Source: Paraburkholderia acidicola (lineage in GTDB: Bacteria > Pseudomonadota > Gammaproteobacteria > Burkholderiales > Burkholderiaceae). Taken from it: 64,000 nucleotides of DNA. Position 1 is the stretch's first letter. Every line of letters begins with the position of its first letter. The stretch covers positions 1,488,001 through 1,552,000 of the forward strand of contig NZ_MTZV01000006.1 in the NCBI RefSeq assembly GCF_002362315.1. The letters are read 5' to 3'. This document shows positions 37,393 to 46,826 of the stretch, one piece after another. The notes under the pieces were generated by a model. It saw only the letters and a list, made by a program, of their open reading frames with translations, was not told the origin of the DNA and searched no databases. The translations under genes and the position numbers were made by a program.

Positions 37393-38979
37393 CTACTCTT
37401 TGGTCACGTTGAACAGCCGGATCCGGCGCATCGGCCAGGTCGTCACGCCATGCAGACGGCTGCTGACGAGCAGCAGGTCACGCGTGTAGTAAGTCACCAG
37501 CATCGGTGTGTCGGCGATCATCATGCGGTGCAGTTTCTCGAAGGTCTGCTTGCGCACGCTTTCGTCGGTGACGCCCTGCAGGCTGCGCAGCAACGCGCGC
37601 GCGGCGGGGTTCTCCCATTGGTATAGCGGCGCCTTCGACTTGTCGCCGATCACCTCGCCATACATCAATGCAGGATCGATACGCGCCGTATAGCCGAACG
37701 ACATCAACTGGAAATGACCCGAGCGGAAATCGCTGAGTTGCGTGCCCCACTCGACGATGCTCAACTCGGCATGAATACCTGCCTTCGACAACAGCGCCTG
37801 CATGTACACCGCCTGCTTGTACATGTCCGTGTAGCGCCGGTTGGTTTCGAGCTTCAGCGTCTGGCCGTGGTAACCCACCTGCGCGAGCAGACGCTTCATC
37901 TCCGGTAGGTTCTTCGTATAGCCGGTCGCGTCGACGGGAGAAAACAGCTCGCTGGCATCGGGCACGAACGATGGGTTGTAGTGCGCGCGCCCATCGCTCA
38001 CCGCATTGACGATGCCCGGCAGATCGAGTGCGAGTGCAATCGCGCGGCGCATGCGCACGTCGGCGAGCAGCGGGTCGCGTGTCTGCATCAGCAGCGCGGC
38101 CGGGTCGGCGCTCGGACCATCGATGAGATGCCAGCGCGGATCGGGTGGCAACATATCGTCGCCGTCCACTCCCATCACGTCGATCTGTCCCGCGACCAGT
38201 GCCGATTTCTGCGCGGCCGCGTCGGGAATCACGACAAAGCGGACGTCGTCGTGCGCGACCTTGGCACCCGCCATGCCGCTTGGCGCTTCGGTACGCGGCC
38301 GGTATTGCGCGAATGGTTTGAGCAACACGTATTGGCCGCGCTTCCATTCGGAGAACACATACGGGCCGGTGGCAACCGGTCTGACCCATGCGCCGGTGCT
38401 GTCGACGCTCGACGGGCTCAGCACCGCGAGCGGACAACTCGGATCGACCATGCGTTTGAGGAACAGGGTATCGGGCCGGTCGAGTTCAAAAACTACGGTC
38501 GATGGATCGGGCGTGTGGACCGCAAGCACGCGAGCCCCGCGGTCGCCGTTATAGAGAAACCGGCATTGAAACTGCGAGCCCGGCTTCATCAGAAACTCGA
38601 AGCTCCATTTGACCTCGGCGGAGGTCACTGGCTTGCCGTCGTGAAACCGCACGCCGTGCCGCAGATGGAACGTATAGGTTCGCTCGTCCGGCGAGATGTC
38701 CCAACTGTCCGCGAGCATCGGTCCCACGCTCAGATCGGCGCGCAGCGCCACCAGCGACTCGACGACATTGGCCATGATGTTGTCGGTGGCCGTGTTGCGC
38801 GCGACATTGCCGGGCATCGACGTTTGTGTATCGATGCTTTGAGCAAAGCGGATTTCGTGCGTCGGTACCGGCGATATCGTTGCGGCAGCAACCGGACGCG
38901 ATCCCGCCCATGCGACGCATCCCGTCAACGCGACAAGCACGCACAACCGATGTTGCCAGGCACACAGGCAGCGGGGCAT
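37393..38979 (-). CDS. Dipeptide-type ABC transporter substrate-binding protein
   Basis: 528 residues, SBP family 5. Signal peptide about 1-33 (MPRCLCAWQHRLCVLVALTGCVAWAGSRPVAAA). Mature blocks YTFHLRHGVRFHDGKPVTSAEVKWSFEFL and DVRMRRAIALALDLPGIV are characteristic. GGAG lies upstream; GTG at 38982 is an alternative start one codon earlier. Captures the substrate of this second importer, which need not be a peptide: the family also binds nickel, glutathione, sugars and opines. Confidence 0.93.
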   Translation of the reverse strand: MPRCLCAWQHRLCVLVALTGCVAWAGSRPVAAATISPVPTHEIRFAQSIDTQTSMPGNVARNTATDNIMANVVESLVALRADLSVGPMLADSWDISPDERTYTFHLRHGVRFHDGKPVTSAEVKWSFEFLMKPGSQFQCRFLYNGDRGARVLAVHTPDPSTVVFELDRPDTLFLKRMVDPSCPLAVLSPSSVDSTGAWVRPVATGPYVFSEWKRGQYVLLKPFAQYRPRTEAPSGMAGAKVAHDDVRFVVIPDAAAQKSALVAGQIDVMGVDGDDMLPPDPRWHLIDGPSADPAALLMQTRDPLLADVRMRRAIALALDLPGIVNAVSDGRAHYNPSFVPDASELFSPVDATGYTKNLPEMKRLLAQVGYHGQTLKLETNRRYTDMYKQAVYMQALLSKAGIHAELSIVEWGTQLSDFRSGHFQLMSFGYTARIDPALMYGEVIGDKSKAPLYQWENPAARALLRSLQGVTDESVRKQTFEKLHRMMIADTPMLVTYYTRDLLLVSSRLHGVTTWPMRRIRLFNVTKE

Positions 38980-39017
38980 CACAGATGCGGTCTCCAGATA
39001 TTGTTATTGCGCCGTCG

Positions 39018-39911
39018 CTATTGCGAACGCCGCGCACTCAGTGTCGTTGCGAAGAAATCGAGCACGACGGCCTCGATGGTCTGCAACGCGTTGTGCGCGA
39101 TATTCGGCAACTCGTCGAACTGCACGTTGACGCCAGCGGCTTCGAAGGTCTGCTGGAGTGTGCGCAGGCGCTCGGGGCGCGTCGCACCGGCATCGTTGGC
39201 ACCGGGCATGTAGCTGCCGCGGCCTTCGCGATGGGTGATCTCCCACGTCTCCAGATCGGCCTTGCCGACCACCATCTGGACTGGCACGCGCTGCAACGCG
39301 GCGAGATCGAATGGTTTACCGAAGCGCTGTTCGATACCACGTAATCCAACCCACCAGTCGCGGTTCACGTCGAGCAACGTCACGGAGCCCGGCGCGCCGA
39401 TCGATGCCGCCCACAGCCGCTCCGGATGCAGATAGGCAAAGCGGTTGACGAACTGGCCGCCGCCGGAGAAGCCGAACAACGCGAACGTGTCGAAGGTTTT
39501 GCCGTAACGGCTACCCACTTCATCGACCATATCGAGCAGCACGCGGTCGTAGCGGATGTCGCCTTCCAGCAGATGCTTGTAGCCGTCGCGATTGTTGTCG
39601 CCGAGCACACCGACCGGGAACAGCGGGCACAGCACCGCGCAGTTGTTCCAGCGGGCAAAGCCTGCGAATGCGTCGCGGTATTTGATGAACCCGCGGTCGG
39701 TGCCGTGTACCGCGACGACGAGTTCGACGTTGTTCGACGGCTCCCGGATAGCGGGTGGCACGTACAACGTGTAAGCGAAGCGCGGATCGTTGCGATGCGT
39801 GAACACGGTGGTCGAGCCGTAGTCATACATCGCATCGCCCTGGGAGACGGCACCGACGGGAAGGTCTTGAGGGGGCATAGACAGACTTGAAGGGTTATTG
39901 GAAATCGTCAT
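39018..39911 (-). CDS. Alpha/beta hydrolase
   Basis: About 297 residues of the alpha/beta-hydrolase fold. The nucleophile elbow is GFSGGG (Ser in FGFSGGGQFVNRFAYLHPERL); a late histidine in LPNIAHNALQTI and an Asp in VVGKADLETWEI complete a plausible triad. Close relatives are annotated as poly(3-hydroxyalkanoate) or feruloyl-esterase-like enzymes. No signal peptide, so it acts in the cytoplasm, presumably on an imported ester or amide. The start is uncertain: ATG 39911, ATG 39878 and TTG 39938 are in frame and none has a good ribosome site. Confidence 0.82.
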   Translation of the reverse strand: MTISNNPSSLSMPPQDLPVGAVSQGDAMYDYGSTTVFTHRNDPRFAYTLYVPPAIREPSNNVELVVAVHGTDRGFIKYRDAFAGFARWNNCAVLCPLFPVGVLGDNNRDGYKHLLEGDIRYDRVLLDMVDEVGSRYGKTFDTFALFGFSGGGQFVNRFAYLHPERLWAASIGAPGSVTLLDVNRDWWVGLRGIEQRFGKPFDLAALQRVPVQMVVGKADLETWEITHREGRGSYMPGANDAGATRPERLRTLQQTFEAAGVNVQFDELPNIAHNALQTIEAVVLDFFATTLSARRSQ

Positions 39912-40068
39912 ATGCGTAGTGTGGATTCGCAAAAACAAAGAAAGTTACGATTTCTTCTTACTTACGATAAACGAAAACTTTAGCTATGCAGCCTTGTGTA
40001 AGTCCGCATCGGGATGTGTGACGATCGTAAGCACGCCCCTGCCAGCAAGGAAGTCCGGCCAAAATATC

Positions 40069-40089
40069 GTGATCTGTTTTTTAGATCAC
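40069..40089. promoter_or_regulatory. Palindrome upstream of the hydrolase-ABC genes
   Basis: GTGATCT (40069-40075) - 7 bases - AGATCAC (40083-40089), between the GntR gene and the hydrolase start. Candidate GntR operator or internal promoter element; no T tract for termination on the minus strand. Confidence 0.5.
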
Positions 40090-40104
40090 AGTGCGCACGG
40101 TCCG

Positions 40105-41001
40105 CTACGGTTGCAGGATGCCGGCGATCTTCGAGAGCGCGTCGAGTGTATGCCGCAGATGTTCGCGCAGCGCCTCGGACGCCTCGTCGTTACGCTCCTG
40201 TTCGAGCAATGCAAGGATCTGCAGGTGCTGTCTGCAATGTTTGACGTAGCGCTTGCGGTCGCGCATCGAGCGGTATGAGAGCAACCGGCGCACCCGGTTC
40301 ACACGCTTGATCGTATCGATGAAGAATGGGTTTCCGGACGCTTCGACGAGCGCTTCGTGAAACCGCACACCACGATCGTGCAACTGGTCTGCGGTATCGG
40401 TTTCGATTCCGCCGTCGAGCAGATGTTGTTCCGCGGCACGGCACCGTTCCAGTACCTTGCGTTCCAGACGAAAACCTGGTTCCAGCAACGCGGCCGGCTC
40501 CAGTGCGAGCCGCAGGCGATACGACTGCAACAGGCTGTCCGGTGTCGTCAGCATTGTCGAGAAAATCCAGCCGTAACCGGGTTTGCGCTCGGCCCAGCCC
40601 TCGCCCGCAATCCGTCCAAGCACGGCATTCAACTGAGTGTGCGTGAGCCCATAGCGCTCTCGCAGCATCAGTTCGGATGACGTTTCGGGTAACGTGCCTT
40701 TTAGCAGGTCGTCGGCAATCTGGAAGTACACGCGAGTGACGATGTCCTGCGCGGCCAGACCGAGCCCGTCGACGACTTCCGCAAGCGGCGCGACGACCGG
40801 CTTCGCGAGAAAGAAGCCGCGATTGGGTTCGCGGGTCAAGAGGCCCTTTTCGTGCAGCAGCACGAGTGCTTCGTTGACTGGCGAGCGCGATACGCGCAGC
40901 CGGTCGGCCAGTTTCTGTGCGGGCAAATGACTACCGACCTCGATCCCTTCCGTCTGGATCAGTTCGACAATCTGGCTGGCGATGGATGGGTCGGGGGTCA
41001 T
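40105..41001 (-). CDS. GntR-family (FCD) regulator with two winged-helix domains
   Basis: 298 residues. Winged helix 1 (about 5-67: SHLPAQKLADRLRVSRSPVNEALVLLHEKGLLTREPNRGFFL) is the standard GntR head. Residues about 86-150 (TRVYFQIADDLLKGTLPETSSELMLRERYGLTHTQLNAVLGRIAGEGWAERKPGYGWIF) read as a second, shifted winged helix. The FCD effector domain follows (about 160-290). FadR-like GntR proteins normally have one winged helix. The start overlaps the aconitase stop (ATGA). Confidence 0.92.
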   Translation of the reverse strand: MTPDPSIASQIVELIQTEGIEVGSHLPAQKLADRLRVSRSPVNEALVLLHEKGLLTREPNRGFFLAKPVVAPLAEVVDGLGLAAQDIVTRVYFQIADDLLKGTLPETSSELMLRERYGLTHTQLNAVLGRIAGEGWAERKPGYGWIFSTMLTTPDSLLQSYRLRLALEPAALLEPGFRLERKVLERCRAAEQHLLDGGIETDTADQLHDRGVRFHEALVEASGNPFFIDTIKRVNRVRRLLSYRSMRDRKRYVKHCRQHLQILALLEQERNDEASEALREHLRHTLDALSKIAGILQP

Positions 41002-43649
41002 CGGGTGTTTTCAGGTAGGCCGGTTGTTGTGCGGTGTGCTGTCAGCGTTTTCTGCAGGATCAGTGGAATTACGCCGCCTACGCGCAGCAGTTCGATTTCG
41101 AGCCTCGTTTCCACTGCGGCGCGTGCTTCGAATGCTTCGATGTTGCCATTCGCTCGATGAATTCGCACCGGGATCGAACCGCGCGGAGCCAGTGCGTCGG
41201 CATTCGCATCGATCTCCAGTCTGTCGCGCGGCTGGAGATTCAGCGTCGCGGGATTGATGCCCGCTGGCAGGCACAGCGGCAGGATGCCCATACCGATCAG
41301 GTTGGAACGGTGAATCCGCTCGAAGCTGACCGCCAGCACCGCGCGAATACCGAGCAGACGTTGCCCTTTCGCAGCCCAGTCGCGCGACGAACCAGTCCCG
41401 TAACGCTCACCCGCTACGAGCACGACCGCGTCACCGTTCGCACGATAGCGGCGCGCGGCTTCGAAGATCGGCAGCACGGCGCCGTCCGGCACATGAAGCG
41501 TGTGCGCCACCGGCGCATCAGGCTGCAACAGATTGACCAGCGTCTTGTTGTAGAACGCGGCGCGTACCATCACCTCCCAGTTACCGCGCCGCGATGCGAA
41601 CACGTTCAGGTCGTTGCGATCGTCGCCGCGCTCCACCAGAAAATCGGCGACGAAGCTGTCCTGCGGAATCGCACTGGCCGGCGAGATGTGGTCCGTCGTC
41701 ACGTCGTCGCCGACCACAAGCAACGGGTACGCACGGTAATGTCCTAGCAGGCTGCCTTCATCGAGTGCAGCAAACGGCGGACGGCGCAATGCGGTCGATG
41801 CGGGATTCCACGGGAAAAGCGGACTACTGGGCGCGTCGAGCCGATGCCAGACCGGGTTCCGCGACGCTTCGGTGAACGCACGTGGATAGTCGTCCGGCGA
41901 GGCACCGCGCTCTACGAGCGCGGCAATCTCTTCGCGCGTCGGCCAGATTTGTGCGAGAAAAACCGCTGTGCCGTCAGCCCCAATCTGCAACGGGTCGCGC
42001 TCCAGGTTCGCCTGCGCATCGCCTGCAAGCGCGAAGGCGATCACGAGCGGCGGCGACATGATGAAGCCGAGATCCAGATCGGGATGGATGCGGCCGGGGA
42101 AATTGCGGTTGCCCGACAGCACCGCGACCGGATGGATCGTGCCGTCGGCAAGCGCGGCCTGCACCGGCGCGGTGAGTGGGCCGGCATTGCCAATGCAGGT
42201 CGTACAGCCGTAACCGACGATATCGAAACCGAGCGCCGACAGATCGTCGATCAAGCCGGCGCGCTGTAGATACCGCGCCGCCGCCGGCGAACCCGGTGCC
42301 AGCGATGTCTTCACCCAGGCCGGCACGCGCAACCCGAGGCGGCGTGCGTTGCGAGCGACGAGGCCCGCAGCGATGAGTAACGCAGGGTCCGAGGTATTCG
42401 TGCAACTGGTGATCGCTGCGATTGCAACCGGGTATTCAGGCAGGTTGGGCGGCGCGTTGCCGGGTGCGAAGGCGAGCTTCGCCAGCGCCGCCGCTGTATC
42501 CGCATAGCCGAGCAGATCCTGCGGACGGCGCGGCCCCGCCACATGCATACCGATCGCATTCATATCGATATCGACAATGTGCGTGTAGCGCGGTACGGCA
42601 TCCGGATCGAACCACAAGCCGGTTCTTTTCGTCAGCGCTTCGACGCGGGCAACGACATCCGCGGGTCTGCCAGTCGTCCGAAGATAATCGAGAGTCCGCT
42701 GGTCGACCGGGAAAAAGCCCGTTGTTGCGCCGTATTCGGGCGCCATGTTCGCCACCACGCAGCGCTCGCCCGCGCTCAGCGTGCTCACGCCTCGTCCGAA
42801 GAATTCGACGAATGCGCCGGTCACGTCGATCTCGCGCAAGCGCTGGGTGACGGTCAACGCGAGATCGGTAGCGAGTACGCCGGCGCGCAACGCGCCGGTC
42901 AGCCGCACGCCCACGACATCGGGCAGCCGCTGCATGACCGGCATACCGAACATCACCGTCTGCGCTTCCAGGCCGCCCACGCCCCACCCGAGCACGCCGA
43001 TGCCGTTGATCATCGGCGTATGGCTGTCCGTTCCGATCAAGGTATCGGGCACTGCCCAGTGCTCGCCCTCGCGGCTCTCGATCGACACGACCGTAGCAAG
43101 CTGCTCCAGGTTGATCGTGTGCATGATCCCCGTGCCCGGCGGATGAATACGCACGCCTTCGAGCGCGTGGGATGCCCAGCGCAGGAAGCGGTAACGCTCC
43201 GCATTACGGTGGAGTTCGAGTTGCAGGTTGAGCGACGCCGCGTCGGGTTGCGCAAAGTATTCGACGGCGAGCGAGTGATCGACTGAAACGTCGACGGGCA
43301 GCACCGGGTTCAGCACGGTGGGATCGACACCGGCTTCCGCGAGCACATCGCGCATCGCGGCAATGTCGACCAGTGCGGGTGTGCTGGTCGTGTCGTGCAT
43401 CAGCACGCGGCTCGGATAAAACGCGATCTCCGCGTGGCTCGTACCGTCTGCGAGCCAGTCGAAGATTGCTTCGATCGCGTCGTGCTGTTCGCTTCCCTGC
43501 GCATTGCGCCCCACGTTTTCCAGCAGCAGGCGGAGCACGACTGGTAGGCGCAGTAACTCAGCGCCGAACGATGCCTTGAGATCGACGAATCGAAACGAAG
43601 CGTCGCCGACGCTTAGCGTCGCTGAAGTGGGAATACGGGTAGTTTGCAT
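40998..43649 (-). CDS. acnA: Aconitate hydratase (AcnA type)
   Basis: 883 residues. The [4Fe-4S] ligands are Cys416 (SCTNTS), Cys482 and Cys485 (GYGCTTCIGNAG). Other active-site blocks are LIGTDSHTPMINGIGVLGWGVGGLEA, GDDVTTDHISPAS and GERYGTGSSRDWAAKG. The enzyme isomerises citrate/isocitrate; close paralogues work on 2-methylcitrate or other tricarboxylates. As the first gene of an operon with a GntR regulator, hydrolase and ABC importer, it is more likely catabolic than the housekeeping copy. Start: ATG 43649 is preferred, while ATG 43658 would fall within the inverted repeat at 43651-43694. Confidence 0.92.
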   Translation of the reverse strand: MQTTRIPTSATLSVGDASFRFVDLKASFGAELLRLPVVLRLLLENVGRNAQGSEQHDAIEAIFDWLADGTSHAEIAFYPSRVLMHDTTSTPALVDIAAMRDVLAEAGVDPTVLNPVLPVDVSVDHSLAVEYFAQPDAASLNLQLELHRNAERYRFLRWASHALEGVRIHPPGTGIMHTINLEQLATVVSIESREGEHWAVPDTLIGTDSHTPMINGIGVLGWGVGGLEAQTVMFGMPVMQRLPDVVGVRLTGALRAGVLATDLALTVTQRLREIDVTGAFVEFFGRGVSTLSAGERCVVANMAPEYGATTGFFPVDQRTLDYLRTTGRPADVVARVEALTKRTGLWFDPDAVPRYTHIVDIDMNAIGMHVAGPRRPQDLLGYADTAAALAKLAFAPGNAPPNLPEYPVAIAAITSCTNTSDPALLIAAGLVARNARRLGLRVPAWVKTSLAPGSPAAARYLQRAGLIDDLSALGFDIVGYGCTTCIGNAGPLTAPVQAALADGTIHPVAVLSGNRNFPGRIHPDLDLGFIMSPPLVIAFALAGDAQANLERDPLQIGADGTAVFLAQIWPTREEIAALVERGASPDDYPRAFTEASRNPVWHRLDAPSSPLFPWNPASTALRRPPFAALDEGSLLGHYRAYPLLVVGDDVTTDHISPASAIPQDSFVADFLVERGDDRNDLNVFASRRGNWEVMVRAAFYNKTLVNLLQPDAPVAHTLHVPDGAVLPIFEAARRYRANGDAVVLVAGERYGTGSSRDWAAKGQRLLGIRAVLAVSFERIHRSNLIGMGILPLCLPAGINPATLNLQPRDRLEIDANADALAPRGSIPVRIHRANGNIEAFEARAAVETRLEIELLRVGGVIPLILQKTLTAHRTTTGLPENTR

Positions 43650-43650
43650 C

Positions 43651-43694
43651 CCCGGCATATTGCATTTTTATATTTACAAATGCAATATGCCGGG
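43651..43694. promoter_or_regulatory. Perfect 17-bp inverted repeat at the aconitase start
   Basis: CCCGGCATATTGCATTT (43651-43667) and its exact reverse complement AAATGCAATATGCCGGG (43678-43694), separated by 10 AT-rich bases. It lies directly upstream of ATG 43649. No T tract follows on the minus strand, so an operator or 5'-UTR hairpin fits better than a terminator. Confidence 0.8.
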
Positions 43695-43726
43695 AACGTC
43701 AATTTCCTGGAGCGCGGCTTAGCCGG

Positions 43727-45175
43727 TCAGCGCGCCGCCGACGCCACATCGGCACGCGCAGCATCCGGGTCCCAGCCGCCGCCGAGCGACCGGTACAACG
43801 CTACTGCCGCAAGCGCATGTTCGCGACGCGCCTGGTTCAGCGACTGCTCGTCGCGCAGATACACCTCCTGTGCATCGAGCACGTCGAGAAAACTCGACGC
43901 CCCATTCTTGTACAACGTGCTAGACAGATGCAGCGCCTGGTCCGACGCATCGAGTGCGCCGCCCAGGCGCTCCACTTGTACCGCGCCGCTGACGAGATCG
44001 CTGCGCGTGTCCTCGATTTCCTTGAGCGCCTGCAGCATGGTCTGCTGCAAACCGAGCTGCGATTCGCGCATGCGGCTTTCGTTCTCGTCGATGTTCGCCG
44101 TGATACGGCCCGCGTTGAAGATCGGACTCGTTGCGCTCAACGCGGCGCTGAACAGGTTGTCGGTCAGCGTCGGCAAGCCGAGATATGACGACGCGAGCAG
44201 GCCATCGGTCAGACTCAATCGGAACTGCGGATAACGCTGCGCTCTCGCCGCTCCGACTTCGGCTGCGCGCTGCTCGACACCCGCATACGCGGTACGCACG
44301 TCGGGACGGCGCAACAACGCGTCGGAAGGCAGTGTCTGCGGAACGTCGGTGGGCGGAACTGGAATCGCTACTGCTCCAGCCAGAGTGTCGCCGCTCAGCA
44401 GACCGTCGACGCTCTCCGGTGCCCGGCCCGAATACACGGCAATCAGGCTCAACTGATGCTGGATCGTCGATTGCGTGCGGGGAATCCGCGCCTGCACATC
44501 TTCGAGTTGATTACGCGCACGCGCGACATCGAGCTGCGTCGACAGGCCGTAGTGCAGGCGCTCCTGCGTCAGCTTCAGCGCGCGGCTGCGAATCTGCTCG
44601 TTGTCTTGCAGGATCTGCAGATCGGCTTGCGCCCAGCGTAGATCGATATACGCGGAGGCAGCGTTCGCTGCGAGCGCGAGTCGTAGTTCGTTCAGCGCAG
44701 CTTCGCGGCCGCTCGTCTGTGCCTGTGCTGCGAGCAACGCAAGACGCTCGCCGCCGAACACATCGGGAGTCCATGTCGCCGCGAGGCCAAAGCCAGCCTG
44801 CCGCACATAACCAAGCGGCGGCGGCGCATTCTGGCGTTCATCGGCCGCTTGTGCGTTGGCGTCGAGTTCCGGCAGCAGGACCGCGCCACGCTGCGTCGCG
44901 ACGGCCTGTGCCTGCTTGACGCGCTCAACTGCGGCCTTCACATCGAGGTTGTTCTCGAGCACCGTTTGCACCAGCCGATGCATGACCGGGTCGCCGAACT
45001 GTGCCCACCAGGCGGCGGCGTCCTTCGTGTCGTGCGGCGCATCGACGCTCCATGTTGTGGGCGCAACGGTCTGCACCGTCTGCGGCAGATTCGCATGGCT
45101 TTCCGGCTGCACCGCACAGGCCGCGAGATTCGCGATCATCATGGCGGCTAGCGCGCGCTTCATCATTGGGTTCAT
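43727..45175 (-). CDS. Outer-membrane efflux lipoprotein (OprM/NodT family)
   Basis: 482 residues. Lipoprotein signal with lipobox LAAC near residue 20 and two OEP domains with long helical hairpins and the repeated TVLENNLDVKAAVERVKQAQAVA pattern. It forms the trimeric outer-membrane channel of a tripartite pump together with the two genes encoded upstream on the same strand. Start could also be the Met four codons later. Confidence 0.93.
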   Translation of the reverse strand: MNPMMKRALAAMMIANLAACAVQPESHANLPQTVQTVAPTTWSVDAPHDTKDAAAWWAQFGDPVMHRLVQTVLENNLDVKAAVERVKQAQAVATQRGAVLLPELDANAQAADERQNAPPPLGYVRQAGFGLAATWTPDVFGGERLALLAAQAQTSGREAALNELRLALAANAASAYIDLRWAQADLQILQDNEQIRSRALKLTQERLHYGLSTQLDVARARNQLEDVQARIPRTQSTIQHQLSLIAVYSGRAPESVDGLLSGDTLAGAVAIPVPPTDVPQTLPSDALLRRPDVRTAYAGVEQRAAEVGAARAQRYPQFRLSLTDGLLASSYLGLPTLTDNLFSAALSATSPIFNAGRITANIDENESRMRESQLGLQQTMLQALKEIEDTRSDLVSGAVQVERLGGALDASDQALHLSSTLYKNGASSFLDVLDAQEVYLRDEQSLNQARREHALAAVALYRSLGGGWDPDAARADVASAAR

Positions 45176-45205
45176 GTCTGTCGTCTCAGTGTCGGTACAG
45201 GAGTT

Positions 45206-46807
45206 TCAATGCGCATCGGGCGGCGGTGCCCGGTTGCCGAACGGCTTTGAGAACACGACGCTCAGCAGACCGACCACGAAGCAGAGCGCGACCGCGAAAA
45301 AAGCATCGGAGAACGTCAGCACCAGTGCTTCGCGCAGCAGCAGCGCATGCAGCGTCCCGAGCCCTGCGTTCGCTGCGTTCAACGCACCGCCGCCCACTGC
45401 GGCGAAATGCGCGGTTTGCGAGTGCAAGAGCGACTCGATCACGGGACGTCCCGCGGTGACATGCTCGTCGAGCCGCAGATAGTGCAGATTCAGCCGGTCG
45501 TTGAGCATCGTGCTGCTCACCGCAATGCCGATTGCACCGCCGAGATTGCGCATCAGGTTAAACAGGCCGCTCGCCGATTTGAGTCGCGACGGGGGCAGCG
45601 AGCCGAGCGCCATCGTGACGATCGGCGGCACCGCGAATTGCTGGCCGATACCGCGCAGCGCCTGGGGAATCAGCAGTTGTTGCCAACCCCATTGGCTCGT
45701 CAGCGGTACGTAGAGATAGCAGCCAAGACCGAAGCACACGAGACCGAACACCAGCAGCCAGCGCATGTCGAAGAAACGCGCCAGCTGCGAATACACCACC
45801 AGCGCGATCAACTGAAAGCAGCCTACCGACAGCAGCGCAATGCCGATCTGCAGTGAATCGAAGCCGCGCACGCGTGACAGGAACACCGGTGTGAGAAACA
45901 CCGCACAGAACAGCCCAATGCCGGTGATAAACGACAGCAGACTACCGATGCCGAAATTGCGGACCGCGAGCGCCCGTAGATCGACGATCGGTTCTTTCGC
46001 GGTGAACGCATGCACGAGAAAGAGAAAGCAGCAGATCGCCGAAATCCATGTGCAGAACAAGATGGCGTGATCGCCAAACCAGTTTTTGCGCGGGCCTTCT
46101 TCGAGCACGTATTCGAGGCAACCCAGAAAACCCGACATCAGCACGATACCGAGGTAGTCGCCCTTCTTCAGCAAGGACAGGTCCACGTCATCGATATGCA
46201 CGAAGCGCGGCACCAGCAGCGTGACAAACACGCCCGGCACGACGTTCAGGTAGAACAGCCATTGCCACGACCATTGCGAAGTGATCCAGCCACCGATCAC
46301 GGGGCCGATGGTCGGCGCAAGCGACGCGAGCGCGCCGATCGTCGTCGAGGCGATCAGCCGCTGCTTGCCGGGAAACAGCACGAAGGCTGTCGTGAACACG
46401 GTGGGAATCATCGCGGCGCCGAGTGCGCCTTGCAGGCCGCGAAACAGGATCATCGAATTGATGTCCCATGCGAGCCCGCACAGCATGCTGGTCAGTGTGA
46501 AGCCGAGTGCGGACGCTGCGAACACCCAGCGCGTCGAGAACACGCGCGTGAGCCAGCCGGACATCGGAATCACGAGAATCTCGGCGATCAGATATGAGGT
46601 CTGTACCCACGAGAGTTCGTCCTGACTCGCAGACAGACCACCGCCGATGTCCTTCAGCGATGAGGCGACGATCTGGATATCGAGTGTCGCCATGAAGAAG
46701 CCCAGGCACATCAGCGCGAATGCGAAGATTTTTGTGCGGGTGGGCTGGTCGGCGGGATTGGCGGGAGCGCGGGTCTGGGCGCGCGCGGTAAAGGTGGTGG
46801 CGTTCAT
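45206..46807 (-). CDS. emrB: MFS drug exporter, DHA2 family (EmrB type)
   Basis: 533 residues, 14 predicted helices. Motif D1 region MATLDIQIVASSLKDIGGGLSASQDELSWVQTSYLIAEIL is diagnostic of EmrB. It exports drugs or aromatic acids, taking substrate from the inner membrane to the EmrA adaptor. The start ATG at 46807 matches EmrB proteins; a frame opening further upstream lies in emrA and is rejected. Confidence 0.94.
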   Translation of the reverse strand: MNATTFTARAQTRAPANPADQPTRTKIFAFALMCLGFFMATLDIQIVASSLKDIGGGLSASQDELSWVQTSYLIAEILVIPMSGWLTRVFSTRWVFAASALGFTLTSMLCGLAWDINSMILFRGLQGALGAAMIPTVFTTAFVLFPGKQRLIASTTIGALASLAPTIGPVIGGWITSQWSWQWLFYLNVVPGVFVTLLVPRFVHIDDVDLSLLKKGDYLGIVLMSGFLGCLEYVLEEGPRKNWFGDHAILFCTWISAICCFLFLVHAFTAKEPIVDLRALAVRNFGIGSLLSFITGIGLFCAVFLTPVFLSRVRGFDSLQIGIALLSVGCFQLIALVVYSQLARFFDMRWLLVFGLVCFGLGCYLYVPLTSQWGWQQLLIPQALRGIGQQFAVPPIVTMALGSLPPSRLKSASGLFNLMRNLGGAIGIAVSSTMLNDRLNLHYLRLDEHVTAGRPVIESLLHSQTAHFAAVGGGALNAANAGLGTLHALLLREALVLTFSDAFFAVALCFVVGLLSVVFSKPFGNRAPPPDAH

Positions 46808-46826
46808 GATGCGTCGGGCCGGTGGA

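Noticed and set aside
43651..43694. Inverted repeat as a terminator of the efflux operon
   Set aside because: It lies 33 bp after the efflux lipoprotein stop but has no T tract on the minus strand and overlaps the aconitase start region, so an operator is more likely.
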